Below are positions 1 through 6,533 of a DNA stretch of 12,175 nt, one piece after another. Made by a program: the position numbers and the translations under genes. The notes beneath the pieces are model-generated. The model made no database searches, was not told the origin of the DNA, and saw only the letters and a program-made list of their open reading frames with translations. This DNA is from JANRIC01 sp033765345 (GTDB taxonomy: Bacteria > Bacteroidota > Bacteroidia > Cytophagales > Microscillaceae). Each line of letters opens with the position of its first letter. Position 1 is the stretch's first letter. The stretch is from NCBI GenBank assembly GCA_033765345.1, contig JANRIC010000165.1, forward strand, positions 1-12,175, written 5' to 3'.

Positions 1-161
1 CTTAATTCCTTAATTCCTTAATTCCTTAATTCCTTAATTCCTTAATTCCTTAATTCCTTAATTCCTTAATTCCTTAATTCCTTAATTCCTTAATTCCTTA
101 ATTCCTTAATTCCTTAATTCCTTAATTCCTTAATTCTCTTAATTCCTTAATTCCTTAATTC
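1..161. repeat. Octamer tandem repeat (CTTAATTC), about 20 copies
   Basis: The unit CTTAATTC is repeated head to tail. There are 17 perfect copies at 1-136, one extra T at 137, then three more copies at 138-161. The array continues off the left edge, so its true length is unknown. It ends 24 bases from the stop codon of the molybdopterin subunit gene. Eight is not a multiple of three and the unit contains TAA on both strands, so no reading frame survives through it and it is not coding. Arrays like this can change length by slipped-strand pairing. Whether it controls a gene to the left cannot be seen here. Confidence 0.97.
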
Positions 162-185
162 CATACGCCATCACGTATAAAAACA

Positions 186-2321
186 TTACCCTCCCAATAC
201 TGGCAATTCTTTGGCAATCGGGAATCGGTAGATACGCTTACCAGTAGCGGCATAAATGGCATTGGCAATTGCTGCACCGACAGGCGGCAGTGTTGGTTCG
301 CCCAGCCCTGTTGGGTCATTGTAGCTTTGTACAAAGTGTGTCTCTACCTGTGGAGCTTCGGGCATACGAATCAGTCGGAATTTATTAAAATTACTGGACT
401 GAGGTTTACCATCTACAATGGTCAGATCGCCATAGAGTGCGTGTCCGATACCGTCAATAATACCCCCTTCTACCTGATTGAGGGCTGAAATTGGATTTAC
501 TACTATCCCACAGTCAATGGCGCATACGATTTTACGGATGACCGGTTCGTTGTTGTTCATGACCACTTCAGCCACTTCGGCTACGTAGGTATTGTGCGAA
601 TAGTAAGCACTAAATCCCTGGAAAATACCTGCACCTGCTTTGCCCCAGTTGGATTTTTCGGCAGCGAGTTTGATGACACCCACGTATTTGTCAATGTCAT
701 AATCAAAAGTGCCTACGGGACTTTTCTTTGCCTGATCAAACCAATCCAAGCGGAACTGTATCGGGTCTTTGCCCAGTTCAATAGCTACTTCATCAATAAA
801 TGCCTGCTCGGCAAAAGCCAGGAAGTTAGTGATGGGTGCGCGCCAGGGAGCCACGGTGATTTTACTTTCGACATTGTGAGAGTCTACCCGGTAATTGGCA
901 AATACACCAGCAGGGAAGTTGTTTTCACGGGTAAAATTGCCATTGTTAATTCCGGCGGCGGTTAGTTGGTAGGCACTGATTTGATTGTCTTTGACGGCTA
1001 CTTTGAATTTGTATTTACAAGTAGGGCGATACATCCCTACGGTCATATCGTCTTCACGGGTGTAGACCAGTTTGATGGGTTTTTTGGCAAGACTGGATAT
1101 TTCGGCAGCCTCAAGCACAAAGTCTCCGATGAGTCTTCGGCCGAAACCTCCACCCATGCGAGTCATATCCATATCGATGAGTTTTTCATCAATTTTAAGT
1201 AATTCGGATACTTGTTTGCGGGTACGTTCGGGTGTTTGGCAAGGTCCGTTCAGGTATACTTTATCCGATTTGACATGGGCAAAGTAATTCATGGGCTCCA
1301 GACAGTTGTGAGGTAAGAAAGGACCTTCATAAACCTTCTCAATGACTTTGTTGGCAGATTCAAGGGCAGATTTTACGTCACCATCATTTCTTTTGGGTTT
1401 TTCTTCCAGTTTATCCAGCAAGTCGAGCATGGTTTTGTTGTGCTCTTCGGTACTTTCCAGTTTTGTATCGGCTTTCCATTGCGCTTTGAGGGCTTTTTGG
1501 CCTTTCATGGCTGCCCAGGTAGAGTTGGCGAGTACGGCGATTTTGTTTTCACCGTAGCGGATTACATCTACTACACCTTTGATTTTGCGGGTAGCGGTAT
1601 CATCAAAAGATTCCAGTTTTTGTCCGAAGGCGGGAGGGCGTAGTGCCACGGCAAAGAGCATGCCTTCCTCCTGGTAGTCGAGTCCAAAAAGCGGCTTACC
1701 AGTGATGATATTGTCCAATTCTACATTACTCAGGCTTTTTCCGATGATTTTGAAGTCCTTAGGGTCTTTGAGTTTGACTTCTTTGGGTACTTCCATTTGT
1801 ACGGCTTCGGAAGCGATTTCGCCATAACTGATTTTATCCCCTTTGGCATTGCTGATGATTCCGTCAGACACTGTACAAGTGCTTGGGTCTACATTCCACT
1901 TTTTGGCGGCTGCGTTGATGAGCATTTGTCGGGCAGTAGCTCCGGTGGTTCGGAGGCTTTTCCAGCCTAGGCGCAGCGATTGGCTACCTCCAGCCACTTG
2001 GCGGGTATAAAGTGTCGTATTCAAAGGAGCTTGTTTGACCCGTACATTCGCCCAGGCTACGTCCAGCTCTTCGGCAACCACCATGGGCATAGAGGTTTTG
2101 ACGTTTTGCCCTACTTCTGGATTGGGCGACATGATCGTCACCAAGCCGCTGGAATCAATCTGGATAAAACCATTGATATTAAACCATTCGGCGGCGGCGG
2201 TTTTGGCTTCGGCTTCGCTGTAAGAAGCTAGCCAGTTAAAACCGATCATCAAACCTCCACCGGCTACTGCCGAAACCTTGAAAAATGATCGGCGATTATA
2301 GGTAGTTTTTATGAGTGTCAT
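186..2321 (-). CDS. Molybdopterin-binding subunit of an aldehyde/isoquinoline oxidoreductase-type enzyme (IorB-like), Tat-exported
   Basis: This is the large catalytic subunit of a xanthine oxidase-family molybdenum hydroxylase, 711 residues, close to the usual IorB length. The N-terminus has a twin-arginine signal (N9-R10-R11-S-F-F-K15), a hydrophobic stretch at about 16-32 and a possible cleavage after A37-E-A39, so it should be exported folded to the periplasm. A glycine-rich molybdopterin-binding motif GGGFGRR lies at 390-396. The C-terminal GLGEP motif supplies the expected catalytic glutamate, E675. The enzyme would hydroxylate an aldehyde or N-heterocycle and pass electrons to the [2Fe-2S] subunit encoded just upstream (gap 34 bases, same strand), with which it forms an operon. 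The substrate cannot be told from sequence. The start is fixed by the Tat signal. No XdhC/CoxI-like maturation gene is visible; the octamer array lies directly downstream. Family assignment is firm; substrate is unknown. Confidence 0.93.
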   Translation of the reverse strand: MTLIKTTYNRRSFFKVSAVAGGGLMIGFNWLASYSEAEAKTAAAEWFNINGFIQIDSSGLVTIMSPNPEVGQNVKTSMPMVVAEELDVAWANVRVKQAPLNTTLYTRQVAGGSQSLRLGWKSLRTTGATARQMLINAAAKKWNVDPSTCTVSDGIISNAKGDKISYGEIASEAVQMEVPKEVKLKDPKDFKIIGKSLSNVELDNIITGKPLFGLDYQEEGMLFAVALRPPAFGQKLESFDDTATRKIKGVVDVIRYGENKIAVLANSTWAAMKGQKALKAQWKADTKLESTEEHNKTMLDLLDKLEEKPKRNDGDVKSALESANKVIEKVYEGPFLPHNCLEPMNYFAHVKSDKVYLNGPCQTPERTRKQVSELLKIDEKLIDMDMTRMGGGFGRRLIGDFVLEAAEISSLAKKPIKLVYTREDDMTVGMYRPTCKYKFKVAVKDNQISAYQLTAAGINNGNFTRENNFPAGVFANYRVDSHNVESKITVAPWRAPITNFLAFAEQAFIDEVAIELGKDPIQFRLDWFDQAKKSPVGTFDYDIDKYVGVIKLAAEKSNWGKAGAGIFQGFSAYYSHNTYVAEVAEVVMNNNEPVIRKIVCAIDCGIVVNPISALNQVEGGIIDGIGHALYGDLTIVDGKPQSSNFNKFRLIRMPEAPQVETHFVQSYNDPTGLGEPTLPPVGAAIANAIYAATGKRIYRFPIAKELPVLGG

Positions 2322-2355
2322 AAGGAAGAAAATTTTTAGGGTTCAAAAAACAAAC

Positions 2356-2814
2356 TTACATTTTAGAAGCTGCAGTTTTGATGGCTGATTTGATGCGGTT
2401 ATAAGTTCCGCAACGACAGATGTTGCCACGCATGGCTGACTCAATTTCTTCGTCAGTGGGTTTGCTGTTCGTTTTCAGAAGAGCCGCAGCACTCATAATT
2501 TGTCCTGCCTGGCAGTATCCGCACTGCGGTACATCGTGCTCTTTCCATGCTTCCTGAAGGGGATGATCGCCTTTTTCGGAAAGCCCCTCGATGGTGATTA
2601 CAACCTTATCTTTGATTGCTGAAACGGCCGTTACACAAGAGCGAACCGCCTTGCCGTCGAGATGAATGGTACAAGCACCGCATTGTGCAATACCACAACC
2701 GTATTTGGTACCTACCAAACCCAGGTGGTCGCGCAGCACCCAAAGCATTGGAGTATCGGGTTCTACATCCACCGTATAATTTTTGTTGTTTACTTTAAGA
2801 TTAAATGTGGCCAT
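2356..2814 (-). CDS. [2Fe-2S]-binding subunit of molybdenum hydroxylase (IorA-like)
   Basis: This is the small electron-transfer subunit of the same enzyme, 152 residues, the normal length for IorA/CoxS-type proteins. The N-terminal plant-ferredoxin-like domain has C40, C45, C48 and C60 for the first [2Fe-2S] cluster. The C-terminal helical domain has C98, C101, C133 and C135 (CGYC and CRC motifs) for the second. All eight ligands are present. It has no signal peptide of its own, so it probably crosses the membrane bound to the Tat-tagged partner subunit, as is known for related Tat enzymes. It is the first gene of the minus-strand operon. No convincing promoter with both boxes was found upstream. 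Confidence 0.95.
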   Translation of the reverse strand: MATFNLKVNNKNYTVDVEPDTPMLWVLRDHLGLVGTKYGCGIAQCGACTIHLDGKAVRSCVTAVSAIKDKVVITIEGLSEKGDHPLQEAWKEHDVPQCGYCQAGQIMSAAALLKTNSKPTDEEIESAMRGNICRCGTYNRIKSAIKTAASKM

Positions 2815-2888
2815 AATTTGTCATAGTTTAGATTCAACTTGCGAAAGTTACACTTTTATATCCAAAAAAAGAAATCAGCTGTTTGAGG

Positions 2889-2921
2889 GAAATGTTAAAG
2901 AAATGCTAAAGAAATGCTAAA
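2889..2921. repeat. Three tandem copies of an 11-bp unit
   Basis: GAAATGTTAAA (2889-2899) is followed by two identical copies of GAAATGCTAAA (2900-2910 and 2911-2921). The copies differ by one base. The 11-bp period is close to one helical turn, so repeated protein contacts on one DNA face are possible, but no regulator is known. It lies 75 bases upstream of the [2Fe-2S] subunit start. Confidence 0.8.
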
Positions 2922-3021
2922 GAAGTTTTTTGGGGGATGATTTTGCTGTTTTGGATTTTTTGTCGGAGGTCGGAATGCTATTTTGATTATTGATAAGTAT
3001 TTCCGGCTTTCAGCTTAAAAA

Positions 3022-3054
3022 TTTAGCTTAAATTAGGCAGATAGTTTATATTTG
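3022..3054 (+). promoter_or_regulatory. Candidate Bacteroidetes-type promoter for the methyltransferase
   Basis: TATATTTG at 3047-3054 matches the Bacteroidetes -7 consensus TAnnTTTG exactly. TTTA at 3022-3025, 21 bases upstream, is a partial match to the -33 box TTTG. Transcription would start near 3060, leaving a leader of about 78 bases before the ATG at 3139. A second box, TATCTTTT at 3126-3133, is nearer but would leave almost no leader. This is pattern matching only. Confidence 0.35.
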
Positions 3055-3138
3055 CCTATTCATGATATTCTTTATTAACAGTAAAGAATAGCCTTACAAA
3101 AAGTGTTTGAAAAAAATTATTTGAATATCTTTTGATCA

Positions 3139-4368
3139 ATGATGAAAATAAACGTATTAGATGCATTCGCAGGGGCGGGGGGGTTTAGTTTGGGGTTTCA
3201 GCTAGCTGGATTATATGACATTATCGGTGCTATCGAGTACGATCAATGGGCAGCAGACACTTTTAATTTTAATCATCCTGAGTCTACGGTTTTAGTTGGT
3301 GATATTCAACAATTTAGCGAAGAATTTTTGCTTAAAAGTTTTAAGAATATACCGGATATTATATTAGGTGGGCCACCGTGTCAAGGATTCTCAATCGCAA
3401 ATAGAAAAGCGGGTGACCCTTCTGATCCTAGAAATTCTTTATTCAGAGAGTTTATTAGGCTTGGGAAAATATTTGACCCTAAGATTATGATCCTGGAAAA
3501 TGTTCCAAACCTCATCAAGGCACGAACTCACCAAAAAGAGCTTGTTATTGATATAATTATTCAAGAATTGAAGATTCTAGGTTATCATGTTTATCATAGG
3601 ATATTAAGTGCAATTGATTTTGGAGTACCACAAATCAGAAAGAGGCTTATTGTTATTGCTTCTAAAGAAAAGCTAGACAAACCATTTCCTGAACCAACTC
3701 ACACAATTGATCATTCAGGCAATACCTTATTTAATTCAAATTTAAAAATAACACCTAATTTGTGGGATGCTATCTCAGATTTACCTCAGATTGAAGCCAG
3801 GGAGGGAGCAGAAGAAATGGATTATGAGGGTTCTGCTAAAAATGCGTTTCAAGAATACTTGCGTGGACATTCAGATAAAGTATACAATCATGTGGCTATG
3901 AAACACTCAAAAAGAATGGTAGATCGTTTTGCCTCTATGCAATGGGGCGATTCTATTTCCGATGTCCCTGATCATTTGAAACCCATTAAAAGAAATGGCA
4001 ATGGCGAGTTCTCTGAGAAGCTTTATGATCAAAACAACAGAAGAATGCATCCTTACAAACCTTGTCATACAATAGCTGCTTCGTTTTATGCAAACTTTGT
4101 TCACCCTTTTAAAAACAGAAACTTTACACCAAGAGAGGGGGCAAGAATTCAGACTTTCCCTGATTGGTATTTGTTTCAAGGAAAACCAACTGTCGTAAGT
4201 CATAAACTTTTACAAAGAGAAGGAAGAATAGAAGAAAAACACCTTTGTCAGTATAACCAAATTGGTAATGCAGTGCCTCCGCTTCTGGCTAGAGCAATAG
4301 CAGAAAATATATTATCACAGATAACATTAAAACTTAACAAAAAATGTTTGTACACGGAGATAATTTAA
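3139..4368 (+). CDS. DNA (cytosine-5-)-methyltransferase, Type II restriction-modification
   Basis: This 409-residue protein is the modification enzyme of a Type II system and transfers a methyl group from SAM to C5 of cytosine in a specific site. The conserved motifs appear in order: motif I (D8-A-F-A-G-A-G-G15) for SAM binding, motif IV with catalytic Cys in G-G-P-P-C81-Q, motif VI E120-N-V122, motif VIII Q165-I-R-K-R169, motif IX near residue 331 (REGARIQTFP), and motif X Q374-I-G-N-A-V-P-P381. The stretch between about 170 and 325 is the target recognition domain. The protein looks complete and active. Two adjacent Met codons (3139, 3142) are possible starts. It overlaps the next gene by 25 bases, which suggests co-expression. 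It is clearly more AT-rich than the flanking genes (32% GC at 3601-3660), consistent with horizontal acquisition. The target sequence is unknown. An M.DdeI- or M.Bpu10I-like specificity is only a guess from the neighbour. Confidence 0.95.
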   Translation: MMKINVLDAFAGAGGFSLGFQLAGLYDIIGAIEYDQWAADTFNFNHPESTVLVGDIQQFSEEFLLKSFKNIPDIILGGPPCQGFSIANRKAGDPSDPRNSLFREFIRLGKIFDPKIMILENVPNLIKARTHQKELVIDIIIQELKILGYHVYHRILSAIDFGVPQIRKRLIVIASKEKLDKPFPEPTHTIDHSGNTLFNSNLKITPNLWDAISDLPQIEAREGAEEMDYEGSAKNAFQEYLRGHSDKVYNHVAMKHSKRMVDRFASMQWGDSISDVPDHLKPIKRNGNGEFSEKLYDQNNRRMHPYKPCHTIAASFYANFVHPFKNRNFTPREGARIQTFPDWYLFQGKPTVVSHKLLQREGRIEEKHLCQYNQIGNAVPPLLARAIAENILSQITLKLNKKCLYTEII

Positions 4369-4739
4369 AGCAAAAAGAAAATCACAAAGAAAAATATACA
4401 GATCAAGAGGCGAGAGTTTACCTTACAGAGATACGAATTGAGTATGATAAATGGAAAACAGCTAATGAAAATTTAGAAGGACCTCTTTCTGATATTTCAG
4501 AAGGTGACTATGATAAAATCAAGAAAAGGGTTAAACTATTTTCTGACTATAAAGAATTTATCGACCAACAAAAGTATGCCGAAAAGTTTGACTCCCGTTC
4601 AAATCTACATTCCTCTGTTTTGGAAGAATTTATTTTCTATCTGTTTCGAGATTTGGTTTATAGTTTTTCAAAATCAGCTGTATTAGGGAAGGCGCATACT
4701 TTCAAAGATATATTCTTCAATTCAACTTCCTTTAAATAA
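4344..4739 (+). CDS. Restriction endonuclease, N-terminal half (Bpu10I-like), split gene
   Basis: This 131-residue product begins inside the end of the methyltransferase gene (25-base overlap). It is charged and helical at the start. It then has a segment around residues 84-107 (SRSNLHSSVLEEFIFYLFRD) and an ending GKAHTFKDIFF that fit my recollection of the region before the catalytic core in Bpu10I-family endonucleases. It carries no catalytic motif. It stops at TAA 4737-4739, four bases before the ATG of the next ORF, which carries the nuclease core in the +1 frame. Joined by skipping one base near 4737, the two would give about 289 residues, near the size I expect for this family. It may be the first half of a frameshifted gene, a real separate subunit, or the product of +1 recoding. 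Family name is from memory of conserved patterns. Confidence 0.6.
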   Translation: MFVHGDNLKQKENHKEKYTDQEARVYLTEIRIEYDKWKTANENLEGPLSDISEGDYDKIKKRVKLFSDYKEFIDQQKYAEKFDSRSNLHSSVLEEFIFYLFRDLVYSFSKSAVLGKAHTFKDIFFNSTSFK

Positions 4740-4743
4740 AGAG

Positions 4744-5217
4744 ATGATGATAAAACCAAACGCAAAAGTTGAAAAAAAAGATCATGATTTTATTATAGGC
4801 GTAAATATTCAGGCCAATATGAATTGCGAGGGAAGTGCTTTAACTGAACCTCACGATTGGCAAATACCAGCAGTTGCCATAGAGTGTAAAACATATCTTG
4901 ACAAAACAATGCTTGAAGGATCTTCTACTGCATCTGAACAATTAAAACATAGAAATCCCCATGCAATTTACATTGTTGTTGCAGAGTGGCTTAAATTGAC
5001 AGAACATTTAAACTTAAAAAAATTTAAAGTTGACCAAATATATATTTTAAGAAAACAGAAAAACACAGATAGAGAATATCGTTATGTGGATACATATAAA
5101 AAAAATCCGATTTTTGAAGATGTCGTGCGACATCTTTTTGAAACTGTTCGCAATCATTTAACTTCTGATTGGAAAGGTGGAATAAGTTATGGACTTCAAA
5201 AGGGTTATTTGTTATAA
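4744..5217 (+). CDS. Restriction endonuclease, C-terminal catalytic half (Bpu10I-like, PD-(D/E)XK), split gene
   Basis: This 157-residue product holds the likely nuclease active site: D13-H-D15 followed by E47-C-K49, the spacing of a PD-(D/E)XK core. The segment KTYLDKTMLEGSSTASEQLK (49-68) resembles the Bpu10I restriction endonuclease family, as does the later DQIYILRKQK. It would cut DNA at the site protected by the upstream methyltransferase. Starts at ATG 4744 or 4747 are possible, with no separate promoter, so translation would depend on reinitiation after the stop four bases upstream or on frameshifting. Its frame is already open from 4687, overlapping the end of the N-terminal ORF. GC is very low (28% at 4741-4800). 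The nuclease fold is fairly sure; the family name less so; activity of the split enzyme is unknown. Confidence 0.65.
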   Translation: MMIKPNAKVEKKDHDFIIGVNIQANMNCEGSALTEPHDWQIPAVAIECKTYLDKTMLEGSSTASEQLKHRNPHAIYIVVAEWLKLTEHLNLKKFKVDQIYILRKQKNTDREYRYVDTYKKNPIFEDVVRHLFETVRNHLTSDWKGGISYGLQKGYLL

Positions 5218-5246
5218 AATTCTAGCTCCTTATACACTCTCGCAAC

Positions 5247-5280
5247 CTTCCAGCCCCAAAAAAACCAGGCTGGAAGCCTG
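5247..5280 (+). terminator. Hairpin pair downstream of the restriction genes
   Basis: CTTCCAGCC (5247-5255) pairs perfectly with GGCTGGAAG (5268-5276) across a 12-base loop, 29 bases after the endonuclease stop. The right arm can also form a second perfect hairpin, CAGGCT (5266-5271) with AGCCTG (5275-5280), and the two exclude each other. No T tract follows, so intrinsic termination is uncertain. It may instead be a palindromic repeat unit. Confidence 0.4.
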
Positions 5281-5327
5281 AAAATATTCATTACAAGGGA
5301 GTTAAACCCTAGAATTGCTTGATTTTG

Positions 5328-5342
5328 TTGGTCGGCGACCAA
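5328..5342. repeat. Palindrome TTGGTCG-G-CGACCAA
   Basis: A perfect inverted repeat with 7-bp arms around one central base, in the convergent gap between the restriction genes and the exported nuclease-family gene. It could be a small cruciform, a protein site or part of a palindromic repeat family. No function can be assigned. Confidence 0.6.
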
Positions 5343-5389
5343 AATTATATGAAGATCAACACAAATTTACTGACGGGCGGTCTTGATAT

Positions 5390-5408
5390 CTCGAGTTTTG
5401 CCCTCGAG
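5390..5408 (-). terminator. Weak hairpin (paired CTCGAG) after the EEP-family gene
   Basis: Two CTCGAG hexamers (5390-5395 and 5403-5408), each self-complementary, can pair with each other across a 7-base loop. They lie five bases past the stop codon of the minus-strand EEP-family gene. There is no T run after the stem, so a terminator role is only suggested by position. Confidence 0.25.
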
Positions 5409-5413
5409 TACAC

Positions 5414-6370
5414 TCAATACTTTATCACAAAATCAGCCACTACGGGCAAATGATCGCTGATAGATTCCATTTTTTCAAGTGAAAATACCTGCGCTACCTT
5501 TGCTGAACCAGCCACCAATCTTTTTTGCATTTGCTTATTGATGATGATATAATCTATCTGTCGGTTTGGTTCGGGGGCAGGGTGTGTTTTGATACCCGCT
5601 GGCCAGGGGCTAAAAAACTGCAAATTGCGGTATTTAGAAGTAATCAGCTTAAACTCTGGACTATCGGGAGTAAAGTTGAAATCTCCCACGATGAGTTGAT
5701 TACTCCGGCGGTTTTCTTTCTGAAAGCGGTGGCATTGCCCAAGCAAGAATTGAATCTGTCCTTCGCGCATGGCTTTGTCGCGGTCGCTACGTCCGGCTTT
5801 GAGGTGCAGGCCTGTAAGTACAAAGGCATAGTTTTCGTTCGCCAGCACTTCTACACTGAGCATACGGGTATTGATTTGATTTTGGCTTTCCGGCAAACCC
5901 TGTGCGTCTAAAGTATTAATCACAGGTGTAAAGACACTTCCATAGCCGTGAATCGTACCAAGTGGAACACGGCTCATCACCACCACATTCATATACCAAT
6001 TGGGTGAGGGCGAAGCAGCAAAAAAGCGATACCCTGAATTAGGTAAAAACTCAGCGGCAATTTTTTCTAAAAATGCCTGACTTTCAAACTCCTCCAGCAC
6101 GACCACATCGGCATCAATACGCTGGAGGGCTTCGGCCAAGTCGCGGCAGCGTTTTTTGACCTGTTCCTCGCTCGCACTGTCTTCTCTGCCGTTGCCGATG
6201 TAAGGATTATCAAAGGCATCTACAAAGTGCTCCACGTTCCAGCTCAGTACTCGAAGCGTATCACCTACGGTACTTTTATAATCGGCAGGGGTGACCGTAC
6301 CGATACGCACCTGTGCAGATAATTGATAAGCAAAGGATAAAATACAGATGAATAGTATGTGTTTTTTCAT
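5414..6370 (-). CDS. Exported endonuclease/exonuclease/phosphatase (EEP)-family protein
   Basis: This is a metal-dependent phosphodiesterase-fold protein of the DNase I/sphingomyelinase superfamily. I place the start at ATG 6368-6370 (318 residues), because it begins with a typical signal peptide (MKKHILFICILSFAYQLSA, probable cut after A19). A longer frame back to 6484 is open but adds a non-signal-like extension. The core motifs are present: S-W-N45 (metal/phosphate), L-E-E94 (metal-binding glutamate), G-D230-F-N232 (catalytic Asp and Asn), D273-Y274, and S-D306-H307 near the C-terminus. It should act in the periplasm or outside the cell. The substrate may be nucleic acid or a small phosphodiester and cannot be told apart here. 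It lies 163 bases downstream of the EamA gene on the same strand, so co-transcription is possible but not required. Confidence 0.9.
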   Translation of the reverse strand: MKKHILFICILSFAYQLSAQVRIGTVTPADYKSTVGDTLRVLSWNVEHFVDAFDNPYIGNGREDSASEEQVKKRCRDLAEALQRIDADVVVLEEFESQAFLEKIAAEFLPNSGYRFFAASPSPNWYMNVVVMSRVPLGTIHGYGSVFTPVINTLDAQGLPESQNQINTRMLSVEVLANENYAFVLTGLHLKAGRSDRDKAMREGQIQFLLGQCHRFQKENRRSNQLIVGDFNFTPDSPEFKLITSKYRNLQFFSPWPAGIKTHPAPEPNRQIDYIIINKQMQKRLVAGSAKVAQVFSLEKMESISDHLPVVADFVIKY

Positions 6371-6490
6371 AATTTTATTGGTAAATCGGTGTAAAGATAA
6401 ACTTGCGGATGAATTTCGATCATAAAGAAATATGCATTTATAAAAATTAGAGATGGAAACCGATTTTATCACCATAGTTATCAATCATGG

Positions 6491-6516
6491 GGGTAATTTA
6501 ACAAAAAATCTTACCC
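6491..6516 (-). terminator. Weak hairpin after the EamA transporter gene
   Basis: GGGTAA (6491-6496) and TTACCC (6511-6516) form a 6-bp stem, 17 bases past the stop codon of the minus-strand EamA gene. No clear T tail follows in the transcribed direction, so this is a low-confidence terminator. Confidence 0.25.
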
Positions 6517-6533
6517 AACACCCTATACCTGCC

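Larger units (their letters stand above)
2815..3138. other. Divergent intergenic region, 324 bp
   Basis: This AT-rich gap separates the minus-strand oxidoreductase operon from the plus-strand restriction-modification genes, so it must hold promoters for both. It contains a three-copy 11-bp repeat (2889-2921), two copies of AGCTTAAA (3012-3019 and 3025-3032), and a TATATTTG box (3047-3054), each noted separately or below. No convincing small ORF or RNA gene was found. Confidence 0.7.

Noticed and set aside
594..1202. Plus-strand frames opposite the molybdopterin subunit gene
   Set aside because: They are antisense to a gene with full family motifs (GGGFGRR, GLGEP) and show no protein features of their own.
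3126..3134. TATCTTTTG as the methyltransferase promoter -7 box
   Set aside because: It would place the transcription start at or beyond the ATG at 3139; the TATATTTG box at 3047 gives a more plausible leader.
3139..5217. A wider defence island around the restriction-modification genes
   Set aside because: The flanking genes are an oxidoreductase operon and an exported EEP-family protein. No abortive-infection, toxin-antitoxin, helicase or other defence gene is adjacent within the window.
6371..6484. N-terminal extension of the EEP-family protein to an ATG at 6482-6484
   Set aside because: The extension has no domain features and would bury a good signal peptide that begins at the internal Met (6370).
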